Assembly (NCBI RefSeq): GCF_041435215.1 | Contig: NZ_CP108394.1 | Span: forward strand, 10,168,001-10,232,000 | Length of the DNA: 64,000 nucleotides | Reading direction: 5' to 3' | Origin: Streptomyces sp. NBC_01314 | Lineage (GTDB): Bacteria; Actinomycetota; Actinomycetes; Streptomycetales; Streptomycetaceae | Shown here: positions 16,845 through 24,548 of the stretch, in pieces | Numbering within the stretch: the stretch's first letter is position 1 | How the letters are laid out: every line of letters begins with the position of its first letter | The notes under the pieces: generated by a model | The model's input: the letters and a program-made list of their open reading frames with translations, nothing else | Told to the model about the DNA's origin: nothing | Database searches by the model: none | Translations under genes and position numbers: made by a program

Positions 16845-18112
16845 GCGAGGTGACTCCGCGAAGCGTTCTGGCGGAACTGGCCAGCGGCACGAAGCCACGG
16901 CGGGACACCTACGAGGGCTGGCAGCGATACCGGACGACCCGCGGCCAGTTCCTGGCGGCTCCCATCCTGACCTTCACCCAGTGGCGGGCGATGAGCTCGT
17001 CGGAGCGGTCGCTCTACGACCTGCACCGCACGGCCACCCACGTCAACCTGCCGTTGCAGGAGACCCCGATGTCACTGCGGGTCGGCCGACTTGTCAACCG
17101 ACGTCTGCGCAACAACGCACTCAAGCAGAACGTGGCCACCCGGCCTGGGGTGATGGTCTCCGGCTGGGGCTACCAGGGCAAGACGGAGACCGTCTGCGAG
17201 GTCGCTGCCGCCTTCGAGGACGCCTGGCTGGAGCTGCACCACTACCTCAATCCCGACGCCGTGGACGGGACGAACGACCTGCACGCCCCGGTCGTCTATG
17301 TCCAAACCCCGGTGACCGCCAAGCCGAAGAGCACCTGCCAGGCCGTGCTGGACTTCTTCGGCGCCAGCACGCGCGGCATGAGCCTGCCCCGGCTGATGCA
17401 GCAGGTCGCCCAGTCCCTGAGCGACCACGGCGTCAAGGCCCTGATCCTGGACGACATCAATCGGCTGCGCATGCACCGCGCCGACGACCAGGACACCCTC
17501 GACCTGATCCGGGCCTTCATGAGCATGAACGTCACGCTCATCCTGGTCGGCGTCGACATTCCCGGCAGCGGGCTGCTGCGGGATGCCCGGTGGGACGCCA
17601 GACAGCGACAGTGGGTGATGGACCCCTCCGAGCACGCTCGTGTCCACGGCCTGGAGGCCACCCAGACCGAGCGACGCTTCGACCTGGTGGAGCTCGACCG
17701 TTTCCGCACTTCCACTCCCGAAGAAGCCACCTCGTTCCAGGCCCACCTCCGTGGCATCGAAGCTCACCTGAGGCTGCTGAAGGCCAAGCCGGGCATGCTC
17801 ACCGGCGGCGCGATGCCTGAGTACCTGATGCGCCGCACCAGCGGCGTCGTCGGTGTCCTGGAACGGCTCATCGAGGACGGTGCTCAGGAGGCCATGGACA
17901 GCGGGAAAGAACTCCTCGACGAGAACTTGCTCGACGAGATCGTCATCAGTCTCGACGACCCCAGCCGCGACCCGTCGACCGGGGAGATCCCACCGATTCC
18001 CGGAAGGGGTACATCCTCGAGAACCGCGATTGTGAACAAGGGCGCCCGTAGCCGGAGGAAGAACACCGTCTTCGACGACCGCGGGCCGGCTGCGGCCGGA
18101 ACTGCGGGGTGA
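16841..18112 (+). CDS. TnsC-like AAA+ ATPase
   Basis: A 423-residue ATP-binding regulator that would form filaments on target DNA and link TniQ to the transposase. Walker A is GWGYQGKTET (about residues 107-115) and Walker B is ALILDDINRL (about 203-212). Its GTG start overlaps the tnsB-like stop by 4 bases, indicating coupled translation. The basic C-terminal tail (about 395-415) could contact DNA. Length and motifs look complete. Confidence 0.85.
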   Translation: MSEVTPRSVLAELASGTKPRRDTYEGWQRYRTTRGQFLAAPILTFTQWRAMSSSERSLYDLHRTATHVNLPLQETPMSLRVGRLVNRRLRNNALKQNVATRPGVMVSGWGYQGKTETVCEVAAAFEDAWLELHHYLNPDAVDGTNDLHAPVVYVQTPVTAKPKSTCQAVLDFFGASTRGMSLPRLMQQVAQSLSDHGVKALILDDINRLRMHRADDQDTLDLIRAFMSMNVTLILVGVDIPGSGLLRDARWDARQRQWVMDPSEHARVHGLEATQTERRFDLVELDRFRTSTPEEATSFQAHLRGIEAHLRLLKAKPGMLTGGAMPEYLMRRTSGVVGVLERLIEDGAQEAMDSGKELLDENLLDEIVISLDDPSRDPSTGEIPPIPGRGTSSRTAIVNKGARSRRKNTVFDDRGPAAAGTAG

Positions 18113-18115
18113 CCG

Positions 18116-19975
18116 GTGTCCGAGGAGGCGCCGCTGCCCCGCAGCCTTGTTCCGCTACCCGGCGAGAGCCTCCCCGGTCTGCTGCTGCGGCTGTCTCACC
18201 GCCTTGACCAGCCACCATCGGTCATCGCCTTCCGATCCGGCCTGACCCGCCGCATCGGCATACCTACGCCGGTGAACCACCTGCTCATGCTGGCACCGCA
18301 GTTCCGGCCCCGATTCTCCCGTGCCACCAGAGTTCCCGAGCACCTGACCGACGGCCTCACTCTGCGTCCGCTCGTCAGCCGCTACCCCGCCGTTGCCGAC
18401 GCCTTGACCCGCCGAGGACGCCAGTCCCACCTGCGCCCGCGCTCCTACTTCCCTCCCTGGATCTTCGGCACGAGCACCCGCTACTGCCCTCTCTGCCTGG
18501 CGGGCGACGGCAGCCAGATCCAGCTGAGGCACGGCGGCGCCTGGAAGACCACCTGGCGGCTGGCCGTGACCTTCATCTGCCTGCACCACCGGATCTTCCT
18601 TCAGGACACCTGCCCGGCCTGCCAGGTCCCCGCCCACGTCGCTTCGCGCAAACTCAGCCTTCTTCCCTCACCCACGGTGGCTGGACTGCATCCCCTCCAA
18701 TGCCGCAACACCCGCACGGACCTGACCCATTGCGGCGATCGGATGGACAACCCCGACCACGTCATCAACACGTCCACCCCCAGCCCCGAGGTGATTGAGC
18801 TCCAGCACCAGCTGCAACACCTGCTCTCGCCCGACTGTGACCCGACCAGCGCCTTCGCCGTCTTCAGCGACCTTCAGGTCCTTGCCGCGATCGTCCAGGC
18901 AACCTGGCCCGCGACCGCCAGCGTCACTCCTGAGCACCGACTGGCGGATGCCTTTGACGCCCACATCACTGCGCAACAGCACTGTGATCTCACCGCTCTG
19001 ACACACGTCCAGCGCGGAAACCTTTGGGTGACTCCACCGTTGTCCGCCCCAGCCATGGCCGGACTCATGGACATTGCCTCCCGTCTGCTGGCCCTGCCCC
19101 CGGCTGCCCTGCCTCAGGCCATCACGGCGTTGCTCGGGAGCCTCCCTCCTCCCACCGCCAGCGGCTGGGGCAACATCTGGACCAGACTGCGGCACGATGC
19201 CTCTCCGGAATTTCGCACCCAGGTGATGTCCGCCCTCCCGAGATCCTTCCGAGTCGGCGGCAGCCGCGAGGACGCGAGCTGGCGCATCGCCCGACGGCCG
19301 GCCCTCCGCACACGCGACCGCGGCTACCTTCCAGAGCACATCCCTCAGTGGCTGCCGGACGACTGGTTTCGTCTCGCGGTCCATGACACTTCACCGAAGG
19401 CGATGAGCCGCAGCGTTACCTACCGACGCTTCGTCGCCGTCCAGCTGGTGCAGATCGTCACCGGCTTCCAGCTGGAGGAAGCCGCACGCTTCCTTGGAAT
19501 CCCCGATGCCTGGCACCAAGCGCCCATCCAACAGCGCAAGCTGCACTCCCGCAGCCGCTACCGTCACCGGACCGAAGACCTCTCCGTGTCCCTGGAAAGC
19601 ATCGGTAGGCACCTCGCTCAGATCGAATCGCCGGTGAGCTACCGAGCACGGCGCATGCGCTATTCGGATTGGACCCTCAGTCCCGAAGAGTGGGCGAGTA
19701 TGACCGCCTCACGCCCAAGACAAGAAGGCCGTCATAGCCCCTCTGACCTGCTGATTCACGCCTGCGTGTCCAGCAGTATCTGGGCACGTCTCACCGGCAG
19801 CGAGTGGAGACTCGCGCCCAGCATCCTGATCCACTTCCCGTCCCTCAGCTCCCTCGACATGGGAGGCAAACAGGCGGAGGCAGTGCGGCACCGCATCAGG
19901 CACAGAACCAGCCCCTACTACCGCGGCCTTGGCGAACTCATCAACCAGGTTGCCGCGGCCGAACATCGGGCCTGA
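18116..19975 (+). CDS. TniQ family target-selection protein
   Basis: A 619-residue TniQ/TnsD-like protein. The N-terminal TniQ domain begins with PLPGESLPGLLLRLSH, followed by a zinc-finger pair: CPLC at about residue 123 and CPAC at about 165, with His-containing partners (CLHH). TnsD-length TniQ proteins bind a specific chromosomal attachment site, whereas short TniQ proteins work with CRISPR effectors, so this length favours site-specific DNA recognition. It starts at GTG 3 bases after the tnsC-like stop. The C-terminal ~350 residues are unlike anything I recognise and may read the attachment DNA. Confidence 0.82.
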   Translation: MSEEAPLPRSLVPLPGESLPGLLLRLSHRLDQPPSVIAFRSGLTRRIGIPTPVNHLLMLAPQFRPRFSRATRVPEHLTDGLTLRPLVSRYPAVADALTRRGRQSHLRPRSYFPPWIFGTSTRYCPLCLAGDGSQIQLRHGGAWKTTWRLAVTFICLHHRIFLQDTCPACQVPAHVASRKLSLLPSPTVAGLHPLQCRNTRTDLTHCGDRMDNPDHVINTSTPSPEVIELQHQLQHLLSPDCDPTSAFAVFSDLQVLAAIVQATWPATASVTPEHRLADAFDAHITAQQHCDLTALTHVQRGNLWVTPPLSAPAMAGLMDIASRLLALPPAALPQAITALLGSLPPPTASGWGNIWTRLRHDASPEFRTQVMSALPRSFRVGGSREDASWRIARRPALRTRDRGYLPEHIPQWLPDDWFRLAVHDTSPKAMSRSVTYRRFVAVQLVQIVTGFQLEEAARFLGIPDAWHQAPIQQRKLHSRSRYRHRTEDLSVSLESIGRHLAQIESPVSYRARRMRYSDWTLSPEEWASMTASRPRQEGRHSPSDLLIHACVSSSIWARLTGSEWRLAPSILIHFPSLSSLDMGGKQAEAVRHRIRHRTSPYYRGLGELINQVAAAEHRA

Positions 19976-19983
19976 AGTGTCCC

Positions 19984-20075
19984 GTCTCGCTGGAGCTGAG
20001 GCACGACGGCCGCCTGACCTGGTGTGTCTCAGGTTGAGTGAGATGCCGAGTGTCCGTCTGTCTCGCCCAACTGAC
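19984..20075 (+). repeat. Array of three GTCTC-type sites after tniQ
   Basis: Three related sites occur in the same orientation at 19984 (GTCTCGCTGGAGCTGAG), 20026 (GTCTCAGGTTGAGTGAG) and 20060 (GTCTCGCCCAACTGAC), about 35-42 bp apart. Regularly spaced sites of this size resemble transposase-binding arrays at element ends. They do not resemble the end next to tnsA. Confidence 0.45.
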
Positions 20076-20204
20076 TTCTGACTGGCGCCTCGTCGAGCAC
20101 CTGCGTCCGGACCCAGGCTTGCTGGAAGGACTGAGCCGCACGGCCATCGAGACCTGGAAAATCCTTCGTCCGTGCCGCCGTCCGGATGATGAGGTGGCAC
20201 GGTG

Positions 20205-21164
20205 ATGAACCACGATGAGGCCGCGACTGTCCGACCGTTGACGCTGGCTTGGGTGGGTCGGCACCTGGAGGCCGGCGAACGGATCGTCAAAGCCGAGGAG
20301 CTGCACGGCGGCATCACCGCCGAGATGCGGAGGCTGATCATCGGCACACGGGACGGAGGCACCCGTGACCTGGTGCTGCGGACCTACGTCGACCCGTTCT
20401 ATATGGAGCACGCCGAGGACGGGCTGATTGGGGAGGCCAGCGCTCTGACCTTGCTCGCGGGGACCGGCGTGCCGGCTCCTTCACTGGTCGCGGTTGATCC
20501 GACTGCCGCGCAGTGCGAGTATCCGTCGCTCCTGATGACCCATCTGGCGGGCCGGACGGTTCTCGACGATGAAGGAGTGGAGGCGCGCGTTCGCCTGCTG
20601 GCCCGTCAACTTGTGGCGATCCACGCGGTGTGCCCTGCTGAGCGGCCCCGGGAATATGCGACGTTGACGACCGCGGACACTGTCGTGGTTCCCAAGGGCG
20701 CCGACGCGGCCGTATGGGCCGCAGCGATCGAAGTGATCCGCAGGCCCGCGCCACCCTATGAAGGGCGCTTCCTGCACCGGGACTTCCAGCCCGGCAACGT
20801 GCTGTTCGACGTGTCGCCTTCGAACCCGGAAGGCGCCCGGATCACCGGCGTCATCGACTGGGCAGCAGCCTCCTGGGGCCCGGCCGATCTCGATGTGGCG
20901 CACTGCTCCGTCAATCTCGCGCTGCTGCACGGCCCGGCTTGGGGTCTGCGGTTCGCCGAGGCGTACGAGGAGGCTGGCGGTGTGCTGGCTGCGAGCGTGA
21001 GCGAGCGGCTGTACTGGCGGGTGCGGGACGCGCTGGCCGCCTCGGAAGAAGTGCAGTCGGTGTCGCAGCCGTGGCGGGAGGCCGGGAGGACAGAGCTGAC
21101 GACGCGAGCTGTGGAGGAGCGGCTGGATGCCTATGTCACCGCCCTGATGGACGCGCCGGGCTGA
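20205..21164 (+). CDS. Aminoglycoside phosphotransferase-family kinase
   Basis: A 319-residue APH/choline-kinase-fold enzyme that would transfer the ATP gamma-phosphate to a small hydroxylated molecule. The catalytic loop is FLHRDFQPGNVLFD (about residues 188-200) and the metal-binding block is GVIDWAAASWGPADLDVAH (about 218-236). Whether the substrate is an aminoglycoside, macrolide or a metabolite cannot be told. The ATG at 20205 has GAGGTGG 7 bases upstream. The gene is bracketed by GTCTC-site arrays in opposite orientations, suggesting it travels as a unit. Confidence 0.82.
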   Translation: MNHDEAATVRPLTLAWVGRHLEAGERIVKAEELHGGITAEMRRLIIGTRDGGTRDLVLRTYVDPFYMEHAEDGLIGEASALTLLAGTGVPAPSLVAVDPTAAQCEYPSLLMTHLAGRTVLDDEGVEARVRLLARQLVAIHAVCPAERPREYATLTTADTVVVPKGADAAVWAAAIEVIRRPAPPYEGRFLHRDFQPGNVLFDVSPSNPEGARITGVIDWAAASWGPADLDVAHCSVNLALLHGPAWGLRFAEAYEEAGGVLAASVSERLYWRVRDALAASEEVQSVSQPWREAGRTELTTRAVEERLDAYVTALMDAPG

Positions 21165-21186
21165 CACGCGAGAAACAGCGGCAGTT

Positions 21187-21256
21187 GCCCGAGATTGAGT
21201 GAGACGTACAGCCCGATGCCTCACATCGACCGAGACTGTTTCGGCTTCAGCGAGAC
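21187..21256 (-). repeat. Inverted array of GTCTC-type sites after the kinase gene
   Basis: On the minus strand three sites read GTCTCGCTGAAGCCGA (from 21256), GTCTCGGTCGATGTGA (from 21236) and GTCTCACTCAATCTCGG (from 21205). They are opposite in orientation to the array at 19984-20075. Together the two arrays flank the kinase gene like terminal inverted repeats. Confidence 0.45.
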
Positions 21257-21351
21257 AGGACATTCGCCGCGCAGATTGATCGGGACTCGATCACGTCGCC
21301 GAGCAGATCCAGCGGGAAACCCTCACAAGCACTGGGAACGGACACCGCCGC

Positions 21352-21729
21352 TCAGTGCGTCAGGTCCTCGGGATCCGAGGTGAGCATGGTGACCGGACTG
21401 GGGGCGGCGAGGGCGGTGGCACTGAGCATGGCGTCGATGGCGTATGTGGCCGTGCAGGCCGGTGTTGGTGAGGAGGGCGGCGGCGTGGCGGGCGATGGAC
21501 GCGGCGATGGGTTCGACGACGAGGCGGGACAGGGTCCACTCCAGGGTTGGGCGGTTGATTCGGGGATGGACCACCTCCACCAGGGTGGCCGCAGACGTGA
21601 TGACCCGGAGGTCCCCGTTCGGGCCAGCGCGGGCCATCCCGTGACGGACCGGTCACGGGGCACGGCCTTGGCAAGCCCCTCACTGTCCAGGACCAGCGGG
21701 CCGTCGGGAATGGGAGGGGAGCGGGTCAC
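21352..21729 (-). pseudogene. PIN-domain toxin gene with two frameshifts
   Basis: The minus strand encodes a VapC-like PIN ribonuclease of about 125 residues in three pieces. The N-terminus GPLVLDSEGLAKAV (with the metal-binding Asp) and the C-terminus YAIDAMLSATALA are in one frame. The middle, NGDLRVITSAATLVEVVHP to IARHAAALLTNTGLHGH, is in another. The shifts fall near 21640 and 21450 and compensate each other. The conserved Asp and Glu residues survive, so the gene decayed recently or the shifts are sequencing errors. No antitoxin is recognisable upstream. Confidence 0.65.
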
Positions 21730-21873
21730 CCGGCGCTCGCTCCGCCTTGGTACGAGCGGCTTCCCCAGCACTTCGAAGCCCACGCGAACTGGGCACTCAT
21801 CACGATGATGACCCGACGCCTGACCCGCCAAAGCCCTTAGCACCGACAGCTGGTCAAAGAAGTCCCAGACTGC

Positions 21874-22530
21874 TCAGGAGTGATTGCAAACGAGCGTATA
21901 GCGCCAGAACAGCCGTCGTCGCAGCCGTGCTCCGGGGAGGACGTCTCTGGCTGTACGGACAATGTCGTCGAAGGTCATGTCCGCTGAGCGAGTAGGGGCC
22001 GTCATGGATACGGGCCGGGGCGAGGGGCGCCCCTTGTTCTTCAGCCAGCCCATGGCGGCGTTGGCCGGAATGGCGACGACACCGAGCAGGTGGTCCACAG
22101 GGGTCTGAGTGCGGGACAGGCCCACGATCACCAAGGTCCCTCCCGGCGCCAGATGGCGGCGGAAACAGGTGAGTGCCTGGGCGAACGGCAGATGGTGGAT
22201 CGTGGCGACGCAAGTGATGACGTCGTAGGAGCCGACAGGGAACTCGGCTACTGCATCCGCGACGATGAAGGTCACGGGAAGCGCAGCAGGAGTCAACTCC
22301 TGGGCCTGGGAGGTGATCACCGGATCAGAATCGACTGCCGTCACAGCGGCGGCGCGTCTGGCCAGGAGCCTTGCGAGGTCTCCGCTGCCGGATCCGATGT
22401 CCAGGGCGTCGTTGAAGCGTTTCGGCAGCTGCCGCAGGATCCAGGGGTGGTAGTGGGCGTTGTGATCCCACGGGTAGGCGGCATTGAACCGTTCAAGAGC
22501 ACGCAGGAGACGAGGCGACAGGATCTTCAT
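21874..22530 (-). CDS. Class I SAM-dependent methyltransferase
   Basis: A 218-residue methyltransferase. Motif I is ALDIGSGSGDLARLLA (about residues 42-57), motif II AVTAVDSDP, the acidic strand FIVADAVAEFP and motif IV YDVITCVATIHHLP, an arrangement shared by UbiE/COQ5-type and ribosomal or small-molecule methyltransferases. Motif III is HLAPGGTLVIVGLSR. The N-terminal NAAYPWDHNAHYHPWILRQLP is typical of enzymes found next to resistance genes in Streptomyces. It lies between a kinase and a nucleotidyltransferase, which hints at a drug or metabolite-modifying island. Confidence 0.82.
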   Translation of the reverse strand: MKILSPRLLRALERFNAAYPWDHNAHYHPWILRQLPKRFNDALDIGSGSGDLARLLARRAAAVTAVDSDPVITSQAQELTPAALPVTFIVADAVAEFPVGSYDVITCVATIHHLPFAQALTCFRRHLAPGGTLVIVGLSRTQTPVDHLLGVVAIPANAAMGWLKNKGRPSPRPVSMTAPTRSADMTFDDIVRTARDVLPGARLRRRLFWRYTLVCNHS

Positions 22531-22918
22531 CCACTTAGTCCATCAAGTCCGGGCAGCAAGCACACCCCGTTCCGGAACAAAGATCAACCGCTTACCGGAC
22601 CGCCCGACTCGGCCCATAGAGGCGAGTTGCGTCAGGCGGTATACGCACTTCCTGCTGTCGCCCCGAGCCGCTCGACCGCCTCCGGCCGCCGCCCGCCACC
22701 CAGCGCGGCACGCGCTGCCCCCTCAACTGATCTCGCGTCACTTTCTGAGGCGCCACCTTTCGGACTCGGCAACTGAGGCGCCATACGCGCAGATCACGTG
22801 ATCGGCTCTGGCTGAGTCGTCGCTGAGCCGGGCTCGGCCGCATGTGCCCCAGGATCGCCCGGCGGCCGGAGGAATTCGTTCGCCGTCTCAGATGATCGCT
22901 TATAGCCTGCGTTGGGTG
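22531..22918. other. Intergenic region with no recognisable gene
   Basis: This 388-bp divergent region serves as promoter space for the methyltransferase and the nucleotidyltransferase. I see no repeats, RNA genes or credible ORFs in it. Confidence 0.5.
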
Positions 22919-23410
22919 ATGACAGCTGATGACGTGTTGTCTGTCTTGGCCCTGCTGCAAAGGGCACGGGTTGACGTCTGGATCGGCGGAGGCTGGGGGA
23001 TCGATGCTCTGATTGGCGAGCAGACCCGGGGGCATCGCGACCTGGACTTGATGCATCGGAAGGATCATGAAGCCGCTGTCATGGCAGTCTTGTCTGGCAT
23101 CGGTTTCGCAGAGAGCCTCGACTGGCGGCCTATCCGGTTCGTCGTAACGGATCTGGACGGCCGAGGGATCGACCTTCACCCGCTGGTTTTCGCCGAGGAC
23201 GGCTCAGCAGCGCAGGCATCGTTTGAACCGGAGCGACCGTTCATGTATCCCTCCTCATGCTTTGTGACGGGCGTCATCAGCGGGACGACCGTCCCGTGTC
23301 TCTCAGCTGAGCAGCAGGTTTACTTCCACCAGGGTTATGAGCCAACCGATCGTGATCGTCACGACATGGCCCAACTCCGCCGAGTCTTCGGGATCTCCAC
23401 TCATTTTTGA
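22919..23410 (+). CDS. Nucleotidyltransferase of the lincosamide/aminoglycoside type
   Basis: A 163-residue enzyme of the Pol-beta-like nucleotidyltransferase fold, as in LnuA-type lincosamide and ANT-type aminoglycoside modifiers. The signature is VDVWIGGGWGIDALIGEQTRGHRDLDLM (about residues 18-45), with the GG and DxD motifs. The third acidic position falls in GIDLHPLVF, and GYEPTDRDRHDM is the conserved C-terminal block. The start at MTADDVLSV matches the family N-terminus; upstream in-frame starts exist at 22892 and 22844. Drug specificity cannot be read from sequence. Confidence 0.82.
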   Translation: MTADDVLSVLALLQRARVDVWIGGGWGIDALIGEQTRGHRDLDLMHRKDHEAAVMAVLSGIGFAESLDWRPIRFVVTDLDGRGIDLHPLVFAEDGSAAQASFEPERPFMYPSSCFVTGVISGTTVPCLSAEQQVYFHQGYEPTDRDRHDMAQLRRVFGISTHF

Positions 23411-23864
23411 TCCGGTCAGCGAGACGAGCATCGCTTTCCCAGCGCCTGTCGCCATTGACGTTCGGCCCTCGGTCTTCCCTCAGCAAGGCAACTTCGATGA
23501 GGGATCGTCATGGCGTCGGTCGCACGCAGCGCGCAGGCTTCACGGAAGTTGATCCAGGGCCCGAGATGTGGAAGCGCCCGATCCTCGTCGGTGCCGTTTC
23601 CACCGGCAGGCCCTGCCGACCGTTCGGTGGCATGCTTTGCTGTTGTCCCCGTAGGCGGCGTCTGCTTGCCGGCGGTGGCTGGCATCGGTCAGGCGGAGCG
23701 GGTCAGACGGTCGCGCGGTCGTGATTGCTGGAGGTGACGAGGCCGTGAGGTGCGGAAGGAGGTCGTGGCCCCCTTCAACGAGGAGCAGCTCTCTGTGATC
23801 AGCCTCACCGTGCCTGCCCGTCCCGAGTGACGGTGCTGGTGGTCGTGGTCCTCCGCCACCGGCA
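23411..23864. other. Intergenic region with one GTCTC-type site
   Basis: In 454 bp the only recognisable item is a minus-strand GTCTCGCTGACCGGATC site at 23409-23425, directly over the nucleotidyltransferase stop, like the sites around 20 and 21 kb. No gene is supported. Confidence 0.45.
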
Positions 23865-24464
23865 CTAATGGGCGGTACGTGTGGTGAGGTCGTTTTTCGT
23901 GATGGAGCGGACCACCTGGCAAGGGGTTCCGACCGCGACAGCCATCGGGGGAATGCTGCGGCTGACGACGCTGCCGGCGCCGATGACCGACCCGTATCCG
24001 ATGCGGACGCCGGGCAGGACCACCGCGTTGCTGCCGATCCACACCTTGTCTTCGATCACGATCGGTTCCGAGAACCGTCCGAAGTCGGTGCGTCGTGAGG
24101 GATGCACCGGGTGTCCCGTGGTGGTCAGTGTCACGCTGGGCGCGATCACGACACCGTTGCCTATGCGGATGTCCACGTCGTCGACGAACGTGAGGTTCAC
24201 GTTCCCGAAGAAGTCGTCGCCGAGGTGGACGTTGTTGCCGAACCCGGCGTGGAACGGCGGCAGCAGCACCGTGCGTTCACCGACCGAGCCGAAGATCGCG
24301 ACGAGCAGCGATCGACGCTTCTCCGTTTCGCTTGGTGGTGTGTGGTTGTACTCGAAGATCTGCTCGGTGCGGCGCCGAGGGGCCTGGAAGGCCGCTTCGG
24401 ACTCGGTGTAGACGAGCGCCTTGGCTATGCGGGCCAGGACTTCTTCCTCGTGAGCATGCGTCAC
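23865..24464 (-). CDS. Sugar O-acetyltransferase (maltose/galactoside acetyltransferase family)
   Basis: A 199-residue left-handed beta-helix acetyltransferase. The hexapeptide repeats run from about 70 to 185 (GNNVHLGDDFFGNVNLTFVDD, then IGNGVVIAPSVTLTTTGHPVH and VWIGSNAVVLPGVRIGYGSVIGAGSVV). The catalytic His is in TTTGHPVHPSRR. It is related to LacA/Maa and also to streptogramin/chloramphenicol Xat enzymes, so a detoxifying role is possible. The GTG start has AAGGGAG 8 bases upstream. It is transcribed after the S9 peptidase gene in the same direction. Confidence 0.85.
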   Translation of the reverse strand: MTHAHEEEVLARIAKALVYTESEAAFQAPRRRTEQIFEYNHTPPSETEKRRSLLVAIFGSVGERTVLLPPFHAGFGNNVHLGDDFFGNVNLTFVDDVDIRIGNGVVIAPSVTLTTTGHPVHPSRRTDFGRFSEPIVIEDKVWIGSNAVVLPGVRIGYGSVIGAGSVVSRSIPPMAVAVGTPCQVVRSITKNDLTTRTAH

Positions 24465-24548
24465 AGCGGAACGCTCCCTTCGTTCAATCCCTCGGGCACA
24501 GGCCCGGCGCGCCCCCGGGTGACCGCGTGTCAGGCACAAGGTCATCAG

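Larger units (their letters stand above)
14439..19975 (+). mobile_element. Tn7-like transposition module (tnsA-tnsB-tnsC-tniQ)
   Basis: Four co-oriented, overlapping or abutting genes encode the complete Tn7-type set: endonuclease, DDE transposase, AAA ATPase and a target-selecting TniQ. The module starts at the 3-prime end of a prmC-like gene with tnsA nearest that gene, as in Tn7 beside glmS. No cas genes or CRISPR repeats are near. The cargo side is open to the right. Confidence 0.8.
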
